DNA of 33,136 nucleotides from an uncultured Faecalicatena sp. (GTDB lineage Bacteria > Bacillota > Clostridia > Lachnospirales > Lachnospiraceae): assembly GCA_948468385.1 (NCBI GenBank), contig CAOKHZ010000040.1:1-33136 (forward strand), read 5' to 3'. A model generated the notes under the pieces. It made no database searches. It was not told where the DNA came from and saw only the letters and a program-made list of their open reading frames with translations. Below, one piece after another: positions 23,310 to 31,071 of the stretch. Both the position numbers and the translations under genes were made by a program. Positions within the stretch are counted from its first letter, which is position 1; each line of letters begins with the position of its first letter.

Positions 23310-24998
23310 ATGGCAAAGAGACCGCTTGGGATTGGTGTTGAAAATTATAAGAGACTGCTTGAAAAGCCGTACTATTATGTCGACAAGACGCTGATGGTAA
23401 AGGATTTACTGGACAAGGGCGGGAGCGTGAATCTTTTTACCCGCCCACGCCGGTTCGGGAAGACGCTTGCGCTTAGCATGATTAAGACGTTTTTTGAAAT
23501 GGAATTTGACGGGGGTGGAAATGTAATAGACAACCGTCATTACTTTGACGGGATGAAGATTATGGAGGCCGGGGACGAGTATTTACGGCACACGGGACGC
23601 TACCCAGTGATTTCCATGTCCTTGAAGTCCGCCAGGCAGGCAAACTATCATGCAGCCTACACCCTTTTGTGTCGGCAGATTGCCGGGGAATTCGACCGGC
23701 ATAAGTATGTGCTTCAAGGTAATGCCTTGTCCAAAGAAGAAAAACGACGATACCAGGCCATTCTTGATTTGAAAAAGGATGAGACGCTGTATCTGGACGC
23801 ATTGAAGTTTTTGTCCGACTGCTTGCAAAAATACCATGGGGAAAATGTGATTATTTTAATTGATGAATACGACGTGCCATTGGAGAACGCCTTTTTCAGG
23901 GGATTTTATGGACAGATGATTGATTTTGTACGCTCTTTGTTTGAATCTGCCCTTAAGACGAATGACTGCCTGCAATTTGCGGTTGTCACGGGATGTCTTC
24001 GTGTTAGTCGGGAAAGTATTTTTACTGGTTTAAATAATCTGAAAATTAACTCTATTTTAGATAATGGATTTGCGGAATATTTTGGTTTTACGCAGTTCGA
24101 GGTGGAGAACATGTTAGGTTATTATGGACTTTCTGAGAAGGTTCAGGAGGCAAAGACATGGTATGACGGGTACTTGTTCGGGGATACGGAAGTTTACAAT
24201 CCGTGGAGCGTCATTAATTATGTGGATACGGCGGTTGGAAATTCCAATGCATTTCCCCGCCCGTACTGGTCGAACACTTCTTCAAACGGCATTGTACGGG
24301 AATTGATAGAGCGAGCCGATGGTCTCGCGAAAGACGAGTTGGAGGAGTTGATTGCCGGAAGGACGATTGAGAAGCCCATCCATGAGGATATTACGTATGG
24401 TGAAATTTATGACAAGCAGGATAACTTGTGGAATTTCTTGTTTTTTACCGGCTATCTGAAAGCGGTGTCACAGCGTTTTGAGGGAAACAAGATTTACCTG
24501 ACCATGACGTTGCCCAATGAGGAGGTAAAATACGTTTACGAAAACAAGATTCAGGAGTGGTTCGATGAAAACGTGCGCAAGGCGGATTTTGCCCCGTTCT
24601 ATCAGGCGATGCGGGAGCAGGACACGCAGAAAATGGAAGAATTTATTAACGGACAATTGAATTTCAGTATTAGTTTTCATGACGAGGGAGAGCGGTTTTA
24701 CCATGGATATTTGTTGGGGATTTTAGGCGGGTTCGGTGGGTGCAAAATCCTTTCCAACCGCGAGCAGGGAACGGGACGGCCGGACATCATCCTGCGCCCG
24801 AACAATCCCCACCATCCGGCATTTGTGATTGAAATCAAGCGTGTGAAAAACTTCGCAAAGCAGGACAAGGCTTGTGACGAGGCGTTAAGACAGATTGAAA
24901 ACCGGGGCTACGCGACAGAACTGCTTCATGACGGGTATGACAAAGTGATTTGTTATGGGATTTGTTTTTGTGATAAGTATTGTGTGATAAAAACGTGA
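23310..24998 (+). CDS. AAA-ATPase-like protein with C-terminal PD-(D/E)XK (DUF1703) nuclease domain
   Basis: The product is about 562 aa from the ATG at 23310 (GGGAGG 8 bases upstream); the open frame upstream is not conserved sequence. The N-terminal part is the AAA-ATPase-like domain: G-I-x-x-Y-x-x-L near the start, Y-Y-V-D-K-T, the variant P-loop T-R-P-R-R-F-G-K-T (about 45-53) and the Walker B-like I-I-L-I-D-E-Y-D (about 188-195). The C-terminal part has the nuclease motif G-T-G-R-P-D-I-I-L followed by F-V-I-E-I-K-R. This family is often multicopy in gut Firmicutes and Bacteroides; its role is not established, with mobile-element or defence roles suggested. It directly follows a decayed member of a related family. 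A hairpin overlaps its stop codon. Confidence 0.9.
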   Translation: MAKRPLGIGVENYKRLLEKPYYYVDKTLMVKDLLDKGGSVNLFTRPRRFGKTLALSMIKTFFEMEFDGGGNVIDNRHYFDGMKIMEAGDEYLRHTGRYPVISMSLKSARQANYHAAYTLLCRQIAGEFDRHKYVLQGNALSKEEKRRYQAILDLKKDETLYLDALKFLSDCLQKYHGENVIILIDEYDVPLENAFFRGFYGQMIDFVRSLFESALKTNDCLQFAVVTGCLRVSRESIFTGLNNLKINSILDNGFAEYFGFTQFEVENMLGYYGLSEKVQEAKTWYDGYLFGDTEVYNPWSVINYVDTAVGNSNAFPRPYWSNTSSNGIVRELIERADGLAKDELEELIAGRTIEKPIHEDITYGEIYDKQDNLWNFLFFTGYLKAVSQRFEGNKIYLTMTLPNEEVKYVYENKIQEWFDENVRKADFAPFYQAMREQDTQKMEEFINGQLNFSISFHDEGERFYHGYLLGILGGFGGCKILSNREQGTGRPDIILRPNNPHHPAFVIEIKRVKNFAKQDKACDEALRQIENRGYATELLHDGYDKVICYGICFCDKYCVIKT

Positions 24999-25029
24999 GT
25001 GTTCCGATCCTTGTGAGGGTCGAAACACT
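24998..25029 (+). terminator. Terminator-like hairpin disrupted by group II intron insertion
   Basis: A 13-bp imperfect stem (AGTGTTCCGATCC with GGGTCGAAACACT, six-base loop) starts on the last base of the stop codon of the nuclease gene. The T-run expected after it is only T-T-A-C-T-A-T before the intron start at 25036. Group IIC introns insert just after such hairpins. Confidence 0.6.
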
Positions 25030-25035
25030 TACTAT

Positions 25036-25125
25036 GTGCGCCTGGCGGCGCACGTTTCCAACGGGTGAAAGTCCCGAATCCGCCCGGTAGCGGGAAGGAT
25101 ATAGCCGAAGGCAAGGATTTCATTC
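25036..25125 (+). mobile_element. Truncated group II intron, 5' end only
   Basis: The plus strand reads GTGCGCC at 25036, the conserved 5' end of bacterial group II introns, followed by domain I-like sequence: an A-C-G-G-G-T-G-A-A-A-G-T-C-C-C-G stem, a GCCCGGTAGCGGG stem, and AGCCGAAGGCAAGG. After about 25125 the similarity stops. There is no reverse transcriptase frame and no domain V here, so this is a dead remnant. The placement directly after a hairpin fits the group IIC habit. Confidence 0.75.
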
Positions 25126-25269
25126 GTTCCGTAATTTTCCGTTTATGTATTCCTTGATCACCTAGACGTCCTGACCCTGCGCAGGAACGTTTGGTGGGAT
25201 ATTCCCATGTTTCTGGCCGCCCCCCTCGCCGACACCAACAAGGCTATTTTACTATAGCATTATCACTGG
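25126..25269. other. Intergenic sequence after the intron fragment
   Basis: This stretch holds no supported gene. On the minus strand a short frame reads G-N-I-P-P-N-V-P-A-Q-G-Q-D-V, a stop, then V-I-K-E-Y-I-N-G-K-L-R-N-E and a stop, which could be the tail of a lost gene, but no family is recognised. Confidence 0.35.
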
Positions 25270-25301
25270 AAAAAAGAGGGTGAATCCATCGGATTCACCC
25301 T
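25270..25301 (-). terminator. glgB: Rho-independent terminator of glgB
   Basis: On the minus strand a perfect stem (AGGGTGAATCC / GGATTCACCCT, three-base loop) is followed within one to two bases by a run of T residues (25270-25275). It starts about 20 bases after the glgB stop codon. Confidence 0.9.
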
Positions 25302-25321
25302 TTCACCATTGCCGGCCGCCA

Positions 25322-27310
25322 TTAATACTCAAACACCGCCACCCCATATGGCTGCAGCGGGTACGCAAACGAGTATTTCTGCCCGTCGCATTCTTCCTTC
25401 ACGGGCTTGTACATCTGCGGACGTTCAATGCCCTTTCCTCCGTACCTCGCACTATCACTGTCCAGTATCAATTTGAACTGTTTCCGCTTGGGCACGCCCA
25501 CGCGATAATCCGGCCGTTCCACCGGCGTGAAGTTGCAGACGAATAGCAAATTCTTCTTATTGTCCTTCGAATGCCTTACAAAGCTGAAAATGCTGCGGAA
25601 CACGTCGTCCTTGTTAATCCACTCAAATCCCTTCTCGTCCGTGTCAAGTTCATACAACGCCTTGTTTTTACGGTACAAGTGCAACAAGTCCTGATACCAG
25701 TTCTGAATCTGGCAATGTGCGTCCTCCGCCAGCAAGAACCAGTCTATTTCACGCTCCTCGCTCCACTCCCGCAATTGTGCGAACTCTTGTCCCATGAACA
25801 AAAGCTTCTTGCCCGGATGCCCAATCATGAAAGCATATGCCACTTTCAGGTTGGCAAACTTGTCGAACCCAAGCCCCGGCATCTTATTGAGCATCGAACA
25901 TTTGAGATGCACGACTTCGTCATGCGAAAGTACCAGGACATAATTCTCGCTATAAGCATATTCCATGGAAAACGTCATCATATAATGGGCGTTCTTGCGG
26001 AATAGCGGGTCAAGCTTCATATATTCCGTAAAATCATGCATCCAGCCCATGTTCCACTTCAAAGAGAAGCCCAGCCCGTCGTCCTCCGGCTTTCCCGTCA
26101 CCTTCGGCCACGCCGTGGACTCCTCGGCAATCATCAGCGCGCCCGGGTTCCTGCCAAGTAACACGGAATTCAGATGTTTGAAAAACTCAATCGCGTCCAA
26201 ATTCTCCTTGCCGCCATATTTATTCGGCAACCACTGTCCTTCCTGCCTGCCGTAGTCCAAATACAACATGCTTGCCACCGCGTCAACACGGAGCCCGTCC
26301 ACATGGTAATGCTCCACCCAGAACAACGCGTTCCCTATCAAGAAGTTACGCACCTCCGGCTTGGAATAGTCAAAAATCTTCGTCCCCCAGTCCGGATGCT
26401 CACCCCTGCGCGGATCCGCATACTCAAACGTCGGCGTACCATCAAAGTCGGCCAATCCGTGCGCGTCACGCGGAAAATGCGCCGGCACCCAGTCCAGGAT
26501 GACCCCTATCTTGTTACGATGCAAATAATCCACCATAAAAACGAAGTCCTCGGGCGTTCCGTACCGCGACGTGGGCGCATAGTACCCGGTCACCTGATAC
26601 CCCCAGGAGCCGTCAAACGGATGTTCCAAAATGCCCATCAGCTCGACATGCGTATATCCCATCTTCTTCACATAATCCGTGATGGCCACCGCGAATTCGC
26701 GGTAATTATAAAACCCGTCCCACTCCGCGTCCGCCGCCAGCGAATCCGGCCTTGGATGACGCATCCATGAACCCGGGTGCACCTCATAAATGGCCATCGG
26801 GCTTTCCTTATGATTCCACTTGTCACGAGCCGCCATCCATGCCTTGTCCGTCCATGTAAAATGTTCGATGTCCGTCACCCGCGAGGCGTTTCCCGGCCTC
26901 TTCTCCGTGAAGTTGGCGAAAGGGTCTGCCTTGTCAAGGCGCTGTCCCTTCATCGTCTCGACGCTGAACTTGTACATCATCCCTTGTTCCACGCCTGGCA
27001 CGAAGCATGTATAAATGCCCATTGGCTCCTGACGCTCCATCGGTGTCGCCGAGAAATCCCAGTTGTTAAACTCGCCAATCACGGACACGCTCTTTGCATG
27101 GGGAGCCCACACTGCAAAGTAAACACCGTCCACGCCGCCAACCGTCACGTTGTGCGCGCCCATCTTTTTATAAATCTCATAATGGTTGCCCTTGCCGAAC
27201 AGATACTGGTCCAATTCTCCGACTTCATGGGGAAGGAGCGTCTTTTTCCCTTTCTTAGCCCTTCCCTTTGTCTTTTTTTCTACTTTTTTAGCAGGTTTCT
27301 TCTTTTCCAT
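25322..27310 (-). CDS. glgB: 1,4-alpha-glucan (glycogen) branching enzyme
   Basis: Makes alpha-1,6 branches in glycogen in the cytoplasm. The product is 662 aa, the usual length. A Lys-rich N-terminal extension (about 2-25) precedes the CBM48 domain (V-Y-F-A-V-W-A-P-H-A-K-S-V-S-V-I-G-E-F-N-N-W-D). The GH13 barrel has the nucleophile Asp in D-G-L-R-V-D-A-V-A-S-M-L, the acid Glu in M-I-A-E-E-S-T-A-W-P and the third Asp in L-S-H-D-E-V-V-H; a C-terminal beta domain follows. GGAGGG lies 7 bases before the ATG. No other glycogen gene is nearby; it appears to be a single-gene unit with its own promoter and terminator. Confidence 0.96.
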   Translation of the reverse strand: MEKKKPAKKVEKKTKGRAKKGKKTLLPHEVGELDQYLFGKGNHYEIYKKMGAHNVTVGGVDGVYFAVWAPHAKSVSVIGEFNNWDFSATPMERQEPMGIYTCFVPGVEQGMMYKFSVETMKGQRLDKADPFANFTEKRPGNASRVTDIEHFTWTDKAWMAARDKWNHKESPMAIYEVHPGSWMRHPRPDSLAADAEWDGFYNYREFAVAITDYVKKMGYTHVELMGILEHPFDGSWGYQVTGYYAPTSRYGTPEDFVFMVDYLHRNKIGVILDWVPAHFPRDAHGLADFDGTPTFEYADPRRGEHPDWGTKIFDYSKPEVRNFLIGNALFWVEHYHVDGLRVDAVASMLYLDYGRQEGQWLPNKYGGKENLDAIEFFKHLNSVLLGRNPGALMIAEESTAWPKVTGKPEDDGLGFSLKWNMGWMHDFTEYMKLDPLFRKNAHYMMTFSMEYAYSENYVLVLSHDEVVHLKCSMLNKMPGLGFDKFANLKVAYAFMIGHPGKKLLFMGQEFAQLREWSEEREIDWFLLAEDAHCQIQNWYQDLLHLYRKNKALYELDTDEKGFEWINKDDVFRSIFSFVRHSKDNKKNLLFVCNFTPVERPDYRVGVPKRKQFKLILDSDSARYGGKGIERPQMYKPVKEECDGQKYSFAYPLQPYGVAVFEY

Positions 27311-27338
27311 AAAGTTACCCTCCGCTCATGTATTTTCA

Positions 27339-27366
27339 ATTATATCCATTATACTGTAAATTCCAA
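27339..27366 (-). promoter_or_regulatory. Possible promoter of glgB
   Basis: On the minus strand TTGGAA (27361-27366) and TATAAT (27339-27344) are 16 bases apart, about 30 bases before the ATG. A second TATAAT at 27348-27353 overlaps and lacks a -35. Just upstream is a long A-rich tract (T-rich on the minus strand) at about 27367-27395. Confidence 0.45.
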
Positions 27367-27480
27367 GAAAAAAAAAGAGAAAACAAAAAATAAATCGAAA
27401 AGGCATGCAACTGGCACCGCCAAGCCCGATACCCCCGACACGCCCTCTCGTCTTATCTTTTGTTTCTCTTATAAAACCAT

Positions 27481-29115
27481 TTATCCTTTGTTCTGCTGTT
27501 CCACCAGCTTGTCCGCCCCATAAATTTTCCGAAGCAACGGCTTTTCAATCTTTCCGGTGGCATTTCTCGGAACCTCGGCAAAAATGATTTTTTTCGGCCG
27601 CTTGTAACGCGGCAGTCCCTTGCAGAATTCCTCGATTTCCTCCTGCGTGCACTCCATGCCCTCTTTAATAGAAATAATCGCGCCCGTAATCTCGCCCAAC
27701 CGCTTGTCCGGCAGACCGATCACCGCCACGTCCTTGACCTTGTCATGGGCACTCAAGAAATTCTCAATCTGCACCGGATAAATATTTTCACCGCCGCTGA
27801 CAATCACGTCTTTCTTTCTGTCCACGAGGAAAATGAAGCCATCCTCGTCCTGCATCGCCATGTCCCCGGTGTAAAGCCAGCCTCCCTTAAGCGTCTCCGC
27901 CGTCGCCGCCGGATCGTTATAATAACACGTCATAACGCCCGGCCCCTTGACGCAAAGCTCGCCAACGTCGCCTTGCCTTACTTCACCGTCATTTTCATCC
28001 ACGATTTTGCATTTCCAACGATAGCCCGGAACGCCAATCGCCCCCACCTTATGTATGTTTTCCACGCCCAGATGTACGCACCCTGGTCCTGTCGACTCCG
28101 ATAGGCCATAATTGGTGTCATACAGATGGTGCGGGAAATAATCCTTCCAATGCCGAATCAATGACGGCGGCACCGGCTGCGCGCCGATGTGCATCAGCCT
28201 CCACTGATCCAACTCATAGTCCGCAAGCTTCAAGTCACCGCGATCCAAAGTATCCAAAATGTCCTGCGCCCACGGCACCAACAACCAGACGATTGAACAG
28301 TGCTCCTTGGATACGGTGTCCAGAATAATTTCCGGCGTCGCCCCTTTTAACAGCACCGCCTTGCTGCCCGCGCAAAGGCTTCCCATCCAGTGAAACTTCG
28401 CACCAGTGTGGTAAAGCGGCGGGATGCATAGGAACACGTCGTTTCGATCCGTCAAATGATGCTTCTGCTCCATCTGTGCCGCCTGCATCAAGCTCTCGTG
28501 GTTGTGCAAAATCGCCTTGGGAAATCCCGTCGTCCCGGAGGAAAAATAAATCGCCGCGTCGTCTTCCTCCTCCAGCCGAATGAGTGGCGGCTGGCTCGAA
28601 CAATCCGCCACCAGCTCCCGATAGCTCTCGGCAAACGTGGGACATCCGTCCCCCACATATATAAGTAACCGCCCCTTGCAGAGCTCATCGGCAATCGACT
28701 CGATACGCCCGATAAACTCCGGCCCGAAAAACAGCATGTGCACTTGTGCCAAATCCGCACAATATTTAATCTCCTTCTCGTCGAATCGGAAATTAAACGG
28801 CACCGCTATCGCCCCGGTCTTCAGTATTCCAAAATAAATCGGCAGCCATTCCAAGCAGTTGAACATCAGAATCGCCACGCGGTCACCCTTCTGGATGCCT
28901 CTCGAGAGCAACATGTTCGCCACGCGGTTCGCCTTCTCGTCAAAAATGCTCCACGTAATCTCCCTCCGGTACGGAACCGCCGAAGTCTGCTGGACAAGAT
29001 CGTACTCCTTCCACGTCGTGCGTCTGGTGTCCTTCATGGTCGGATTTAACTCGACCAACGCCACCTCGTCCCCATACAATTTATGATTCCGCTCCAATAA
29101 ATCTGTAACCGGCAT
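27481..29115 (-). CDS. Acyl-CoA synthetase, AMP-forming (class I adenylate-forming)
   Basis: Activates a carboxylic acid with ATP to acyl-AMP and then acyl-CoA. The product is 544 aa. Motifs: P-loop-like Y-F-S-S-G-T-T-G-F-P-K (about 190-200), Y-G-L-S-E-S-T-G (A5), L-Y-T-G-D-M-A (A7), D-R-K-K-D-V-I-V-S-G-G-E-N-I-Y-P (A8) and the late Lys in R-N-A-T-G-K-I-E-K-P-L (A10), all intact. No acyl-carrier or membrane domain. The substrate is not determined by sequence; the operon with iorAB and a PaaK-like ligase suggests an aryl or other short acid. It is the last gene of that operon, 42 bases after paaK. Confidence 0.9.
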   Translation of the reverse strand: MPVTDLLERNHKLYGDEVALVELNPTMKDTRRTTWKEYDLVQQTSAVPYRREITWSIFDEKANRVANMLLSRGIQKGDRVAILMFNCLEWLPIYFGILKTGAIAVPFNFRFDEKEIKYCADLAQVHMLFFGPEFIGRIESIADELCKGRLLIYVGDGCPTFAESYRELVADCSSQPPLIRLEEEDDAAIYFSSGTTGFPKAILHNHESLMQAAQMEQKHHLTDRNDVFLCIPPLYHTGAKFHWMGSLCAGSKAVLLKGATPEIILDTVSKEHCSIVWLLVPWAQDILDTLDRGDLKLADYELDQWRLMHIGAQPVPPSLIRHWKDYFPHHLYDTNYGLSESTGPGCVHLGVENIHKVGAIGVPGYRWKCKIVDENDGEVRQGDVGELCVKGPGVMTCYYNDPAATAETLKGGWLYTGDMAMQDEDGFIFLVDRKKDVIVSGGENIYPVQIENFLSAHDKVKDVAVIGLPDKRLGEITGAIISIKEGMECTQEEIEEFCKGLPRYKRPKKIIFAEVPRNATGKIEKPLLRKIYGADKLVEQQNKG

Positions 29116-29157
29116 TCTTTATTTCCCTTGCTACTGTTCACAGTAACTTTCCCTTTC

Positions 29158-30459
29158 TTATTTATACAAGTGTCTCCTATCAATGACGCGCACCGCCTTG
29201 CCCTCGCTACGCACGATGCTCTTCGGTTCCAAGACCTTCACGTCCACCCGGATGCCGAGCATGGATTTTAAATCCTTGACAATTTTCTTCTCCCTCGCCT
29301 CGGCCGGCACGTCACTTGCGGCCATCTCCGGCGTCAGTTCCACTTGCACCTCGCAAATGTCACTGTTGCCGACACGGTCGACGATAATCTGGTAATTCGC
29401 CTGATAGCCAAGATTTAACAGCACCGTCTCAATCTGGGACGGGAACACGTTTACGCCCTTGATAATCAGCATGTCGTCACTGCGCCCGGTCGGCTTGTGC
29501 ATGCGGATGTGCGTGCGCCCGCAGGAACACGGCTTCCTTGTCAAGTAACAGAGGTCACGCGTACGATAACGAAGCAGCGGGAACGCCTTTTTCGTGATGC
29601 ATGTAAATACCAACTCGCCCACTTCGCCCTCCGGCAACACCTCGCCCGTGTCCGGGTTGATAATCTCTGGAATGAAATGATCCTCCTGAATGTGCATCCC
29701 GGCCTGCTCCTCGCACTCGAACGACACACCCGGACCGGAAATCTCCGTCAGCCCATAAATGTCATACGCCTTGATGCCAAGTGCTTCCTCGATATTGTGG
29801 CGCATCTCCTCCGTCCACGGTTCCGCGCCGAAAATGCCGGCCTTCAGCTTGATTTTGTCCTTTAATCCTCTCTCGGCGATGGCCTCCCCGAGATTCGCCG
29901 CATAGGACGGCGTACAACAAATGATGGTGGAACCCAGATCCGTCATAAACTGCAACTGTCTCTCGGTATTTCCCGAGGACATGGGAAGCGTAAGACAACC
30001 GACCTTGTGGGAACCGCCGTTTAATCCCGGGCCGCCTGTAAACAAGCCGTAGCCATAGCAGACATGGCACACGTCGTCCTTCGTGCCCCCCGCCGCCACG
30101 ATGGCCCTCGCGCAACACTCTTCCCAAACGTCGATATCCTCCTGAGTGTAAAATGCCACCACGCGCCGCCCCGTCGTGCCACTGGTAGACTGGATTCGCA
30201 CACAGTCTTTTAAGGGCACGCCCAGCAAGCCATACGGATACTGGTCGCGCAAATCATCCTTGGTAATGAACGGCAGCTTATGCAAATCTTCGATGCCTTT
30301 GACGTCCTCCGGCTTCACGCCCGCCTCGTCCATCCGGTTACGATAAAACCCAACATTGTCATAGACGAATTTCACCTGCGCCGCCAGTCTCTCGCTCTGC
30401 AATTTCTGCAGTTCTTCTACCTGCATCGTCTCGATTTCCGGCTGATAATAATTCCCCAT
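29158..30459 (-). CDS. paaK: Phenylacetate-CoA ligase family protein
   Basis: Activates phenylacetate or a related aryl acetate to its CoA ester, AMP-forming. The product is 433 aa, the typical length. The ATP-binding loop S-T-S-G-T-T-G-R-R, I-Y-G-L-T-E-I-S-G-P-G, R-Y-R-T-R-D-L, a C-S-C-G-R segment and G-R-S-D-D-M-L-I-I-K-G-V-N-V-F-P-S-Q are diagnostic. AAGGAG lies 9 bases before the ATG. Next to indolepyruvate oxidoreductase genes such ligases are thought to handle indoleacetate, phenylacetate or hydroxyphenylacetate. It lies 21 bases after iorB. Confidence 0.93.
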   Translation of the reverse strand: MGNYYQPEIETMQVEELQKLQSERLAAQVKFVYDNVGFYRNRMDEAGVKPEDVKGIEDLHKLPFITKDDLRDQYPYGLLGVPLKDCVRIQSTSGTTGRRVVAFYTQEDIDVWEECCARAIVAAGGTKDDVCHVCYGYGLFTGGPGLNGGSHKVGCLTLPMSSGNTERQLQFMTDLGSTIICCTPSYAANLGEAIAERGLKDKIKLKAGIFGAEPWTEEMRHNIEEALGIKAYDIYGLTEISGPGVSFECEEQAGMHIQEDHFIPEIINPDTGEVLPEGEVGELVFTCITKKAFPLLRYRTRDLCYLTRKPCSCGRTHIRMHKPTGRSDDMLIIKGVNVFPSQIETVLLNLGYQANYQIIVDRVGNSDICEVQVELTPEMAASDVPAEAREKKIVKDLKSMLGIRVDVKVLEPKSIVRSEGKAVRVIDRRHLYK

Positions 30460-30480
30460 TTTTTCTTTCTCCTTATCTTC

Positions 30481-31053
30481 TCATTCTCCTCTTCCCAGCC
30501 CGAACGCTTTCAAGTTGAGTTCCACGTATTTTTCCGGCACGCATTCCCGAATCGCCTGCTGCCACTTTTCTATCGGAATCTCGTCAAAATATTTCGACAG
30601 CCTGCCAATCAGCACGATATTGACCGCCTTGGCCGAGCCCGCTTCCTCCGCCAGGGACAAACAGTCCATGGCATCCACTTGTACTCCGGCACTCTTCATC
30701 TTCTCCACGAGGTCTTCCGGATATTTTGCCGCCCCGATAATGACCGGCATCGGGTCGATTTCCTGCGTGTTTACCACGACTCGCCCGTCTTTCTTCAAAT
30801 ACTCCACATAGCGGGCGGCCTCCAACTTCTCAAAAGAGACGATAAAGTCCGCCTCACCCTTGTCAATCACCGGCGAGTACACCTTTTCCCCGAACCGAAC
30901 GTATGTCACCACGCTTCCGCCGCGCTGGCTCATGCCGTGCACCTCGGACACTTTCACGTCATACCCTTGCGTCAAGAACAGATGCCCGAGCAACTTGCTC
31001 GCCAAAAGCGAACCTTGCCCGCCGACGCCGACAATCATTATATTCTTCGTCAT
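30481..31053 (-). CDS. iorB: Indolepyruvate:ferredoxin oxidoreductase subunit beta
   Basis: Small subunit that, with IorA, oxidatively decarboxylates aryl pyruvates to aryl-acetyl-CoA and reduces ferredoxin. The product is 190 aa, the usual size, with the pyruvate-oxidoreductase gamma-type fold: I-V-G-V-G-G-Q-G-S-L-L-A-S-K-L-L-G at the start, S-E-V-H-G-M-S-Q-R-G-G-S-V-V, and G-E-A-D-F-I-V-S-F-E. GGGAGG lies about 8 bases before the ATG. It begins 18 bases after iorA. Confidence 0.95.
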   Translation of the reverse strand: MTKNIMIVGVGGQGSLLASKLLGHLFLTQGYDVKVSEVHGMSQRGGSVVTYVRFGEKVYSPVIDKGEADFIVSFEKLEAARYVEYLKKDGRVVVNTQEIDPMPVIIGAAKYPEDLVEKMKSAGVQVDAMDCLSLAEEAGSAKAVNIVLIGRLSKYFDEIPIEKWQQAIRECVPEKYVELNLKAFGLGRGE

Positions 31054-31071
31054 CTTTATGTACCTCCCTCG

